Below are positions 1-5,843 of a DNA stretch of 11,892 bases, piece by piece. The notes beneath the pieces are model-generated. The model did not search any database. It was not told the DNA's origin and saw only the letters and a program-made list of their open reading frames with translations. The stretch's first letter is position 1, and every line of letters begins with the position of its first letter. The position numbers and the translations under genes are program-made. The stretch is from NCBI GenBank assembly GCA_030147905.1, contig JASBUM010000495.1, positions 1 to 11,892 on the forward strand. Reading direction: 5' to 3'. Origin of the DNA: Acidimangrovimonas sp. (GTDB lineage Bacteria > Pseudomonadota > Alphaproteobacteria > Rhodobacterales > Rhodobacteraceae).

Positions 1-722
1 CGGCCGAAGAGCCAGTCGCTCAGGCTGTAGACGGCCGAGATCGCCAGCATGTAGACCACCACCGCATCATAGGCGCCGACGCCGGCTGCGGCATTCATTT
101 CCTGTCCCATCCCCGGCACCCCCAGCAGTTCCGCCGCGATCAGCGTCATCCAGGCCTGGCCCACCCCGGTGTGCAGCCCGGTCAGGATGCCGGGTGTCGC
201 CGCCGGCAGGGTCACCGACAGATGGCGCCGCAGGTAGCCGTCATGCCCGAAGGCGCGGGCCAGCTCGTGAAGGCGCGGGTCGACATGCCGCACGGCGGCG
301 CCGGTCGCGAAGTAATTCACCCAGAAGACGCCGATGGCGATGACGAAGGCCGCGCCGGCATGGCTGACCTTGAACCAGGCGATGGCGAAGACCACCCAGG
401 CCAGCGGCGGGATCGGCCGCAGGATGCGCGCCAGCCAGGACTGGAGCCCTTCGAACAGCGGGCTGGTCGCGGCGGCGAAACCCGCGACGAAACCCAGCGC
501 GCTGCCAAGGCCGAGCCCCCAGACGTAGTGCACGAGGCTCGACCCGACCGCGGGCAGCAACCGGCCCGATCGCAGCTCGGCCATTGCCGCGGCGGGGATG
601 CGAGAGGGATCGGGCAGGGTCGCGGCTGGCACCCAGCGCCACAGGATCGCGGCCTTCCACAGCAGGAGAAAGGCCACCAGTCCCGCAAGGCCGAGTGCGG
701 CGCGGCGGATGGGTTCGGTCAT
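1..722 (-). CDS. ABC transporter permease, nitrate/sulfonate/taurine type (SsuC/TauC-like), partial
   Basis: Inner-membrane permease that would form the channel for the substrate captured by the binding protein encoded just upstream. I translated it directly because the frame runs off the left edge of the window without a stop. About 240 codons are visible, beginning MTEPIRRAALGLAGL. A hydrophobic helix lies near residues 8-27, followed by a periplasmic stretch with PDPSRIPAA and then several membrane segments. The family's EAA cytoplasmic loop is recognisable as HELARAFGHDGYLRRHL, followed by TLPAATPGILTGL and AELLGVPGMG, typical of the TauC/SsuC/NrtB branch. Its ATG overlaps the stop of the binding-protein gene (ATGA, 719-722), implying translational coupling. 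The ATPase is probably beyond the left edge. Exact substrate is not predictable. The family call is firm; only the last few residues should be missing. Confidence 0.9.
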   Translation of the reverse strand, partial: MTEPIRRAALGLAGLVAFLLLWKAAILWRWVPAATLPDPSRIPAAAMAELRSGRLLPAVGSSLVHYVWGLGLGSALGFVAGFAAATSPLFEGLQSWLARILRPIPPLAWVVFAIAWFKVSHAGAAFVIAIGVFWVNYFATGAAVRHVDPRLHELARAFGHDGYLRRHLSVTLPAATPGILTGLHTGVGQAWMTLIAAELLGVPGMGQEMNAAAGVGAYDAVVVYMLAISAVYSLSDWLFG

Positions 723-1774
723 GGCGTGGTCTGGGCGGCCCGTGGGGCAAGCGCGTCATAGATCGCGGTATCGAAGAGCTTGTCCAGATCGACCGGTTTC
801 TTGAGCGTGCCCAGTGTCTTCTGGAAGGTCTGGAGCGTGGCGGTGCCGGCCCGGATCGCATGGGGATCGGCAATGAAGCCCGCCCGCACCCGGATCAGCG
901 CCGCGCGCACGACCGCCGGGTCGAGTCGCCCGCCCCCGACGTAGTGCGCCACCATCGGCGCCGCTGCCGCCGGATCCTCGCGCAGCAGCCGGGTGGCCCG
1001 CACATGGGCCGCGACCAGTGCCCGGACAGCGGCCGGATGATCGCGCAGGACCCGCGCACGCACCGCCAGCACCGCACCGGGCTGATCGGGAAACAGCGCG
1101 GAGCCTGTCGCCACCACCCGCGCGGCCGGATCGCGGCGCAGCACCGTGCTGACCACCGGCTCCAGGATGGCGGCACCGTCCACGGCACCGGTCAGCAGCG
1201 CCTGCTGGGCCTGGGCCGTGCCCTGGTAGACGATCTCGACCGATTTCGGGTCGATCCCCAGCCGCTTGCGCAGCCAGTATTGCAGCACCGTGTCGGGGAC
1301 CGAGCCGACGGGGAAGGTTGTGATCACCGCCCGCCGCCCGTGGTCGGCGCGGAAACGGGCGAAGGCGGTGGCGGGGTCGGACTTGAAATAGGGGGCCAGA
1401 TCGCCGAGCGCGAGAACCGAGACCTGATCCACCGTGTTCGCGGCGACGATACGGATATCGGCGCCCCGCGCCCGCGCCACCATCGCCGGCCCGACACCGA
1501 GATAGACCGCGTCGAGCTGGCCCGCCAGCAATGCCTGCACCATCGCCGGGCCGTTCTGGAACTCGACCAGCCGCGGGGTGATGCCGGCCGACTTCATCCA
1601 GCCCTTCTGGAGCGTGACGAACAATTGCGCCACCGGCAGGATCGGCATGTAACCGATTTCGAGCCGCGTGGTCGGCTGGCTGGTTTCCTGGGCGCCGGCA
1701 TCCCGTGCGCCCACGCCCAAGGCGAGGGCGGCCGCCAGCGTGCCGGCCATCAATAGCGATAGAATGCGCTGCAT
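719..1774 (-). CDS. ABC transporter substrate-binding protein, NitT/TauT (NMT1/SsuA-like) family
   Basis: Periplasmic binding protein of 351 residues for an importer of the sulfonate/nitrate/taurine/aliphatic-compound class. The start at 1774 is preferred over the longer open frame to 1942. It has a strong AAGGAG ribosome-binding site (complement of 1783-1788), and the product then begins with a classic signal peptide: MQR, a hydrophobic run, and probable cleavage after DAGA near residue 28. The mature part opens with LEIGYMPILPVAQLFV and continues with NGPAMVQALLAGQLDAVYLG, the typical lobe-1 pattern of SsuA/TauA/NMT1 proteins. Later segments include PVGSVPDTVLQYWL and GAAILEPVVST. It is the first gene of a minus-strand operon and its stop overlaps the permease start. 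The substrate cannot be read from sequence. The upstream inverted repeat at 1854-1878 may control it. Confidence 0.88.
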   Translation of the reverse strand: MQRILSLLMAGTLAAALALGVGARDAGAQETSQPTTRLEIGYMPILPVAQLFVTLQKGWMKSAGITPRLVEFQNGPAMVQALLAGQLDAVYLGVGPAMVARARGADIRIVAANTVDQVSVLALGDLAPYFKSDPATAFARFRADHGRRAVITTFPVGSVPDTVLQYWLRKRLGIDPKSVEIVYQGTAQAQQALLTGAVDGAAILEPVVSTVLRRDPAARVVATGSALFPDQPGAVLAVRARVLRDHPAAVRALVAAHVRATRLLREDPAAAAPMVAHYVGGGRLDPAVVRAALIRVRAGFIADPHAIRAGTATLQTFQKTLGTLKKPVDLDKLFDTAIYDALAPRAAQTTP

Positions 1775-1782
1775 CGGGACAC

Positions 1783-1788
1783 TCCTTT
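1783..1788 (-). promoter_or_regulatory. ribosome-binding site of the minus-strand binding-protein gene
   Basis: On the minus strand the mRNA reads AAAAGGAGTGTCCCG immediately before the ATG at 1774. AAGGAG is a near-perfect anti-16S match at normal spacing (8 bases), and it decides this start over the in-frame upstream ATG codons. Confidence 0.75.
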
Positions 1789-1853
1789 TCCTGCCCCGGA
1801 TTTGGCACATTGTTCCGCGAAATGTAAGAATGCAGCCAGTTATAAGGATATAC

Positions 1854-1878
1854 TTCCTGAATTGGCGAAATTCAGGAA
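1854..1878. repeat. perfect inverted repeat, candidate operator (10-bp arms, 5-bp spacer)
   Basis: TTCCTGAATT (1854-1863) is followed by the spacer GGCGA and then its exact reverse complement AATTCAGGAA (1869-1878). Allowing one mismatch, the symmetry extends three more bases on each side. It lies in the AT-rich island 80-104 bases upstream of the minus-strand binding-protein start, a reasonable place for a dimeric repressor or activator. Neither arm is followed by a T-run, so a transcription terminator is unlikely. I do not recognise the motif as belonging to a particular regulator family. Confidence 0.6.
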
Positions 1879-2120
1879 ATATGTAACGCAACGCTGCCGG
1901 GTCCGGGAAAATCGCCCCGCCGGACCGGCGCGGGCGGAACATCGGCCCGTTCCATGTCGCCGTTTCGGTGGGCTTTGGTGGGGCGCGGTTCGCGAAACGC
2001 CCGCTCCGGCGAGCCGGCCGAGGCTGGAGATGCCGGCCGAGGGGTCATTTTCTTCCGCCGGATGGCCATCCGCGGACGGTTCCATGCCGCTGGGGGCGCG
2101 GGCGGCGCAATCATTTTACC

Positions 2121-2148
2121 TTGACTTTGTGCAGCGCCCGTTTAGCCT
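2121..2148 (+). promoter_or_regulatory. probable promoter of the amide-uptake operon
   Basis: TTGACT (2121-2126) is a five-of-six match to the -35 consensus. After a 16-base spacer comes TAGCCT (2143-2148), which keeps the T, A and final T of the -10 element. An AT-rich stretch (ATCATTTTA) lies just upstream. Transcription would start near 2154-2157, giving a leader of about 110 bases that contains the hairpins and terminator described separately. The -10 match is weak, as is common in alphaproteobacteria. The call rests mainly on the -35 and on the leader layout. Confidence 0.5.
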
Positions 2149-2157
2149 CGCGCAAAA

Positions 2158-2171
2158 GGCTCTGTGTAGCC
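2158..2171 (+). promoter_or_regulatory. leader hairpin 1 with a six-base loop (possible ANTAR contact)
   Basis: GGCT (2158-2161) and AGCC (2168-2171) pair around the six-base loop CTGTGT, a few bases after the predicted transcription start. ANTAR-regulated leaders normally carry two hairpins with six-base loops, so position and loop size fit. However, the loop does not show the usual A at position 1 and G at position 4. The stem is only four base pairs, so this is tentative. Confidence 0.3.
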
Positions 2172-2193
2172 ACCGGCAGGAACGCCCGTTCGC

Positions 2194-2213
2194 GCATTGT
2201 CTCCAGGCAGTGC
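2194..2213 (+). promoter_or_regulatory. leader hairpin 2, candidate antiterminator
   Basis: GCATTGTC (2194-2201) can pair with GGCAGTGC (2206-2213) around the loop TCCA, giving an eight-pair stem in RNA that includes three G-U pairs. If the two inner pairs are open, the loop is larger (8 bases, or 6 with only the U-G pair closed). Its 3' arm includes 2212-2213, the first two bases of the terminator stem at 2212-2222, so the two structures exclude one another. Stabilising this hairpin by the AmiR-like protein would prevent termination. A further alternative is GCCCG at 2184-2188 pairing with CGGGC at 2218-2222, which would also disarm the terminator. Confidence 0.45.
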
Positions 2214-2228
2214 CCGGCGGGCTTTTTT
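2212..2228 (+). terminator. intrinsic terminator in the operon leader (attenuator)
   Basis: The four-pair stem GCCC (2212-2215) / GGGC (2219-2222), with a three-base loop, is followed directly by six T residues (2223-2228). It ends 38 bases before the ATG of the AmiC-like gene. No plus-strand gene lies upstream that it could terminate; the only transcript it can act on is the leader of the operon itself. That marks it as a regulatory attenuator, which matches the ANTAR antitermination protein encoded by the second gene of the operon. The stem is short but all G-C. Confidence 0.65.
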
Positions 2229-2252
2229 ATTGCCGGTTTTCCATTCGGGTTC

Positions 2253-2258
2253 GGGGGA
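2253..2258 (+). promoter_or_regulatory. ribosome-binding site of the AmiC-like gene
   Basis: GGGGGA lies eight bases before the ATG at 2267. It supports that start over the in-frame upstream ATG at 1802, which would place the promoter and terminator inside the coding region. Confidence 0.5.
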
Positions 2259-2266
2259 CAGCACCC

Positions 2267-3367
2267 ATGACCAGACGAATCGAGATCGGCCTTCTGCTTT
2301 CGCGCACGGGCACCTATGCGCTGATTTCGGAAAGCTGCCGCCAGGGTGCCCTGCGCGCGATCGCCGAGGTGAACCGCAAGGCTCGCGGTCGGTTCGAGAT
2401 CGTCCCGGTAGAGCGCGACCCGGCGGGCAACATCGACCGCTACGCGTCGCTGGCGGCCGACATCCTGCGCAATTCCGGCGCCCGCCACATCGTCGGCTGC
2501 ATCACCTCGTGGAGCCGCAAGGAGGTGATCCCCGCGCTGGAAAAGCACGGCGGCACCCTGTGGTATCCGGCGCCCTACGAAGGTTTCGAGGCCAGCGAGC
2601 ACGTGGTCTATCTGAACGCCTGTCCCAACCAGCATATCCTGCCCCTTCTGGCGCATGTCATCCCGCGCTTCGGAGGTCGCGGCTATCTGGTGGGTTCGAA
2701 CTACATCTGGGGTTGGGAAACCAACCGAATCGCCCGCGACCTGATCGGCGATGCCGCCGGCACCGTGCTGGGGGAGCGCTACTTGGCCCTGGGCGACGAG
2801 GACGTCGGCCGGATCATCGCCGAGATCCGCGACCAGCGGCCGAATTTCATTCTCAACAATTTCGTCGGCGCGACCTCCTATGCCTTCCTGCGTGCCTATG
2901 CCGCGCTGGGGCGTTCGGATCCGCGTTTCCGGCCCGAAAGCTGCCCGCTGATAAGCTGCAACCTGTCGGAGGCCGAGCTGCCGGCGATCGGGGACACGGG
3001 CGAGGGCCATCTTTCGGTCGGGCCGTTCTTTTGCGATCCGGCGCACAGGGCGGAGGGCGATCCCGAATCCTCCTTCATGGCGGCGGCCTACAGCGCCGTC
3101 GCCATCCTTGCGCAGACACTGGGTGAGGACGGCGCGCCGGCGCAGACGCGCGACTTCGCAGGCAGGCGCTTCGACACGCCGCTGGGCCCGCTCGAGATCG
3201 ATCCCGTGACCCGCCATGCCCGGCTGCCGGTGAAGATCGCAGCGATCCGCAAGGGCGCATTCGAGGTGATCGAGCAAAGCGCCGAAAGACTGGCGCCCGA
3301 TCCCTATCTGTCGCGTTACGACCCGCAGGCCACCTTCGGCCGCGGCGGGCTGCGGGTGGTGTCATGA
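2267..3367 (+). CDS. amiC: AmiC-like amide-sensing ligand-binding protein (periplasmic-binding-protein fold, cytoplasmic)
   Basis: Protein of 366 residues resembling P. aeruginosa AmiC (385 residues), the sensor that sequesters the antiterminator AmiR until an amide binds. It starts MTRRIEIGLLLSRTGTY with no signal peptide, so it should act in the cytoplasm although its fold is that of branched-amino-acid/urea/amide binding proteins. Family landmarks are GCITSWSRKEV (77-87), WYPAPYEGFE (99-108), CPNQ (119-122), GSNYIWGWETN (143-153), NNFVGATSYAF, and SEAELPAIGDTGEGHLSVGPFF. Compared with AmiC as I remember it, the pocket differs: Tyr83 to Ile79, Thr106 to Ala102, Tyr152 to Trp148, while Ser85 (Ser81) and Tyr104 (Tyr100) are kept. 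It overlaps the AmiR-like gene by ATGA (3364-3367), as expected for a sensor/effector pair. A transport-type urea or amide binding protein is the main alternative, but the missing signal peptide and the AmiR neighbour argue against it. Confidence 0.88.
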   Translation: MTRRIEIGLLLSRTGTYALISESCRQGALRAIAEVNRKARGRFEIVPVERDPAGNIDRYASLAADILRNSGARHIVGCITSWSRKEVIPALEKHGGTLWYPAPYEGFEASEHVVYLNACPNQHILPLLAHVIPRFGGRGYLVGSNYIWGWETNRIARDLIGDAAGTVLGERYLALGDEDVGRIIAEIRDQRPNFILNNFVGATSYAFLRAYAALGRSDPRFRPESCPLISCNLSEAELPAIGDTGEGHLSVGPFFCDPAHRAEGDPESSFMAAAYSAVAILAQTLGEDGAPAQTRDFAGRRFDTPLGPLEIDPVTRHARLPVKIAAIRKGAFEVIEQSAERLAPDPYLSRYDPQATFGRGGLRVVS

Positions 3368-3981
3368 CCGGGCGCCGCATTCCCAACCTCGGGGGCGCGC
3401 GCGCCGTCATCCTGCACCGCCCCCATGACGTGACCGAGGCGCTGGCGCGGCAGCTCGGCGCGATCGGGCTGTCGGCCGAACGCCACTGGCCGATGCTGCC
3501 GGCGGGCGTCGAGACCGCCGATTTCCTTTTCTTCGACGCCGACATGGGCTTTGACGAGCAATTCCCCTGGAAGCCGGGCCACGCGCCGATGCCGACCATC
3601 GCGCTGATCGGGTCCGAGGCGCCGGGGCGGATCGAATGGGCGTTGTCGCATGCGGCGAATGCGCAGCTTCTCAAGCCGGTGGGCAGCGGCGGGGTCTATT
3701 CCTCGCTGCTGATCGCGCGGCAGACGTTCGGGCAGAACCGGGCGTTGCAGCGCGCGGTCAACCGGCTGCACGCGCGGCTGGCCCAACGCGAGACGGTGGT
3801 GCGGGCCTCGGCGCTGCTGGCGGATGACGTCGGCGGCGGCAGGGGCGGCGAGGGCGCGGGTTTCGCACGGCTGCGCACCTTCGCGATGGACCACCGCATG
3901 ACGATCGAGGAAGCCGCCCGGCGGGTGCTGGCCTTCACGCCATCAGACGCCGCACGGGGACCGGGACGGGTGACGAAATGA
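3364..3981 (+). CDS. amiR: AmiR-like transcription antiterminator (pseudo-receiver, coiled coil, ANTAR RNA-binding domain)
   Basis: Protein of 205 residues with AmiR architecture. Residues about 14-120 form a receiver-like fold (AVILHRPHDVTEALARQLGAI, FLFFDADMGFD, TIALIGSEAPGRIEWAL, LLKPVG). The LLKPVG lysine region is kept, but AmiR receivers are controlled by AmiC binding, not by phosphorylation. Next comes a helical linker (FGQNRALQRAVNRLHARLAQRE), which in AmiR is the coiled coil. The C-terminal part (about 145-193) is ANTAR-like and ends in LRTFAMDHRMTIEEAARRVL, matching the family pattern of LR..AM..R.....A..ll. The usual AK..LM segment is replaced by RASALLADD followed by a glycine-rich GGGRGGEGAGF stretch, so RNA recognition may differ. 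The gene lies between amiC and the first permease with ATGA overlaps on both sides. Its expected target is the leader terminator at 2212-2228. Confidence 0.87.
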   Translation: MTGRRIPNLGGARAVILHRPHDVTEALARQLGAIGLSAERHWPMLPAGVETADFLFFDADMGFDEQFPWKPGHAPMPTIALIGSEAPGRIEWALSHAANAQLLKPVGSGGVYSSLLIARQTFGQNRALQRAVNRLHARLAQRETVVRASALLADDVGGGRGGEGAGFARLRTFAMDHRMTIEEAARRVLAFTPSDAARGPGRVTK

Positions 3982-4889
3982 CCGCAACGCCCGATCCCGC
4001 GACGCCCCCCTCCACCATGCCCGCGCCCCCGGCCGAGCGCGGCGTGCTCGCCCGGCTGCTGGCGCGGCCGCTTGCCGTCTTCGGGCTGGCGATCATCGGG
4101 CTTGTCGTCTTCGGCGCGGTCTTCGCGCCCTATCTGACCGGGTTCAAGCCCGACAACCAGATGTTCGACGGGCTGACGCTGCAGGGCGCGCCCCTGCCGC
4201 CGGGGGGCAAGTTCCTTCTGGGCACCGATCTTCTTGGGCGCGATCTGCTGACCCGGCTGCTCTTCGGCGCGCGCACCTCGCTCATCATCGGGATCGCCGC
4301 CAACGGGATCTCGCTGGTGATCGGCACGGCGATCGGGGTTCTGGCGGGGTATTTCCGCGGCTGGATCGGTGCCGTGCTGATGCGCTTCACCGATCTGATG
4401 ATGGCCTTCCCCGCGCTCTTGCTGGCGATCAGCCTCGCCGCCGTCTTCACCCCCAGCCTGTGGATCGTGGCGATGGTGATCGCGCTGGTCAACTGGGTGC
4501 AGATCGCGCGCGTAATCTATACCGAGACGCGGTCACTGGCCGAACGCGAATTCATCGAGGCCGAGCGCGCGCTGGGTGCGGGCGCCGGGCGCATCCTTGG
4601 CCGCCATGTGGTGCCGCATCTGATGCCCACGATCATCGTCTGGGGTACGCTCGGGATCTCGACCACGGTGCTGCTCGAGGCGACGCTGAGCTATCTCGGC
4701 GTGGGGGTGCAGCCGCCGACGCCGTCCTGGGGCAACATCATCTTCGAGAACCAGACCTATTTCCAGTCGGCGCCGTGGCTGGTGTTCTTCCCCGGCGCCG
4801 CGATCCTGCTTCTGGCGCTGGCCTTCAATCTGGTTGGCGACGCCCTGCGCGACATTCTCGACCCGACCCAGCGCGGGGTGCTGTCATGA
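3978..4889 (+). CDS. ABC transporter permease, peptide/nickel type (DppC/OppC-like)
   Basis: Inner-membrane subunit of 303 residues of a dipeptide/oligopeptide/nickel-family importer. A Pro/Ala-rich cytoplasmic tail (1-20) precedes a first membrane helix (about 32-52), then a periplasmic segment ending in the DppC-typical FLLGTDLLGRDLLTRLLFGARTS split across residues 79-101. Further helices follow near 103-124, 141-158, 161-176, 215-237 and 267-290. The EAA loop is at 194-213 (EAERALGAGAGRILGRHVVP), followed by LEATLSYLGVGVQPPTPSWG, a hallmark of the C-type permease. It overlaps both neighbours by four bases. The C-type permease precedes the B-type one here, the reverse of the usual dpp order. 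Substrate is not evident from the permease. Confidence 0.93.
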   Translation: MTATPDPATPPSTMPAPPAERGVLARLLARPLAVFGLAIIGLVVFGAVFAPYLTGFKPDNQMFDGLTLQGAPLPPGGKFLLGTDLLGRDLLTRLLFGARTSLIIGIAANGISLVIGTAIGVLAGYFRGWIGAVLMRFTDLMMAFPALLLAISLAAVFTPSLWIVAMVIALVNWVQIARVIYTETRSLAEREFIEAERALGAGAGRILGRHVVPHLMPTIIVWGTLGISTTVLLEATLSYLGVGVQPPTPSWGNIIFENQTYFQSAPWLVFFPGAAILLLALAFNLVGDALRDILDPTQRGVLS

Positions 4890-5806
4890 CCAATTACCTT
4901 GCCAAGCGGCTGGTGCAATCGGTGCTGATCCTGCTCGGCGTCACCTTCGTGACCTATGCGCTGCTGTTTCTGATCCCGGCCGATCCGGTGCGCCAGATCG
5001 CCGGGCGCAACGCCAGCCCGCAGATGATCGCCAACATCCGCGCGGAACTGGGCCTCAACCAGCCGTTTCTGGTGCAATACTGGCATTATCTGCTGCGTCT
5101 TCTGCATGGCGATCTGGGCCGGTCCTACCTGCAGCGCACCGGGGTCGGCCCGCTGATCGCGGCGCGGCTGCCGGCCACGCTTCTGCTGATGGCGGGCGCG
5201 ATCTTCTGCGAATTGTCGATGGGACTGACGATGGGGCTGATCGCAGCCCTTCGGCGTGGCAGCGGCACCGATCAGGGGCTTATGGTGGTCTCGTTCATCG
5301 GGGTCTCGGCGCCGCAATTCGTGGTGGGTCTGCTGCTGCTTTACGTCTTCGCGGTGCAGCTGGGCTGGTTCCCGATCGGGGGCTACGGGCATTTCTCGAA
5401 CCTCGTCCTGCCCTCGCTGACCCTGGGGATCCTCGGCGCCGGCTGGTATTCGCGGATGATGCGTTCGTCGATGATCGACGTGCTGCGACAGGATTTCATC
5501 CGCACCGCGCGGGCCAAGGGGCTGAAACGTGCGGCGATCGTCTTTCGCCATGCGCTGCCCAACGCGATCCTGCCGGTGGTCGCCATGGTCGGCATCGACA
5601 TCGGCCTGTTCATGAGCGGGATCGTCGTCGTCGAGAGCGTCTTCGGCTGGCCCGGCATCGGCCAGTTGGCCTGGCAGGCGATCCAGCGGCTCGACACCCC
5701 GATCATCATGGGCGTCACCCTGGTTTCGGCGGTGGCGATCGTGCTTGGCAACCTGCTGGCCGACATGATCGCACCCTTCATCGACCCGCGGATCAAGCTC
5801 AAGTAA
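4886..5806 (+). CDS. ABC transporter permease, peptide/nickel type (DppB/OppB-like)
   Basis: Inner-membrane partner of the upstream permease, 306 residues. The ATG at 4886 is chosen because it overlaps the preceding stop (ATGA) and gives the canonical N-terminus MTNYLAKRLVQSVLILLGVT with the first membrane helix at about 9-30. The family sequence PADPVRQIAG follows, then AELGLNQPFLVQYWHYLL and HGDLGRSY (about 74-81). The EAA-like loop is at about 206-226 (RTARAKGLKRAAIVFRHALP), followed by GVVVES-type residues (IVVVESVFGWPGIGQL). The C-terminus DPRIKLK is typical of the family. A 37-base gap separates it from the binding-protein gene, the only gap in this operon. Confidence 0.93.
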   Translation: MTNYLAKRLVQSVLILLGVTFVTYALLFLIPADPVRQIAGRNASPQMIANIRAELGLNQPFLVQYWHYLLRLLHGDLGRSYLQRTGVGPLIAARLPATLLLMAGAIFCELSMGLTMGLIAALRRGSGTDQGLMVVSFIGVSAPQFVVGLLLLYVFAVQLGWFPIGGYGHFSNLVLPSLTLGILGAGWYSRMMRSSMIDVLRQDFIRTARAKGLKRAAIVFRHALPNAILPVVAMVGIDIGLFMSGIVVVESVFGWPGIGQLAWQAIQRLDTPIIMGVTLVSAVAIVLGNLLADMIAPFIDPRIKLK

Positions 5807-5833
5807 CTGCGTTCAACCCAAGTCTTTCCAGAC

Positions 5834-5838
5834 GGAGG
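5834..5838 (+). promoter_or_regulatory. strong ribosome-binding site before the solute-binding protein
   Basis: GGAGG lies five bases before the ATG at 5844, in the only non-overlapping junction of the operon. An independent strong site here fits the need to make much more binding protein than membrane subunits. No promoter or hairpin is evident in the 37-base gap. Confidence 0.7.
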
Positions 5839-5843
5839 CAATA

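Larger units (their letters stand above)
1775..2120. other. intergenic spacer between divergent operons
   Basis: About 345 bases without a credible gene. From about 1801 to 1886 it is clearly AT-rich compared with the rest of the window, and it holds the inverted repeat at 1854-1878; this is the likely promoter/operator zone of the minus-strand transporter. I could not settle on a -35/-10 pair: TATATC and TATAAC both occur on the minus strand around 1839-1851, without a good -35 partner. From about 1890 to 2100 it is again very GC-rich, with a GC hairpin around 1913-1936 (GCCG/CGGC core) and an 11-bp direct repeat at 2013-2023 and 2032-2042. The frames crossing it lack a ribosome-binding site and any recognisable protein signature. 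Confidence 0.6.

Noticed and set aside
584..1756. Plus-strand open frame of 390 codons opposite the left binding-protein gene
   Set aside because: Antisense to a clear NitT/TauT binding protein and Arg/Gly/His-rich without motifs.
1803..1817. Sigma-54-like sequence TGGCAC followed by TTCC
   Set aside because: The GC expected at -12 is CG at that spacing, and it points away from the minus-strand gene into 450 bases without a gene.
1802..2266. In-frame N-terminal extension of the AmiC-like gene back to an ATG at 1802
   Set aside because: It lacks a ribosome-binding site, has no protein signature and would place the promoter and T-run terminator inside the coding region; AmiC homology begins at 2267.
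2111..3277. Long minus-strand open frame of 388 codons opposite the AmiC-like gene
   Set aside because: It is antisense to a well-recognised gene and low in recognisable motifs; long antisense frames are expected from high third-position GC.
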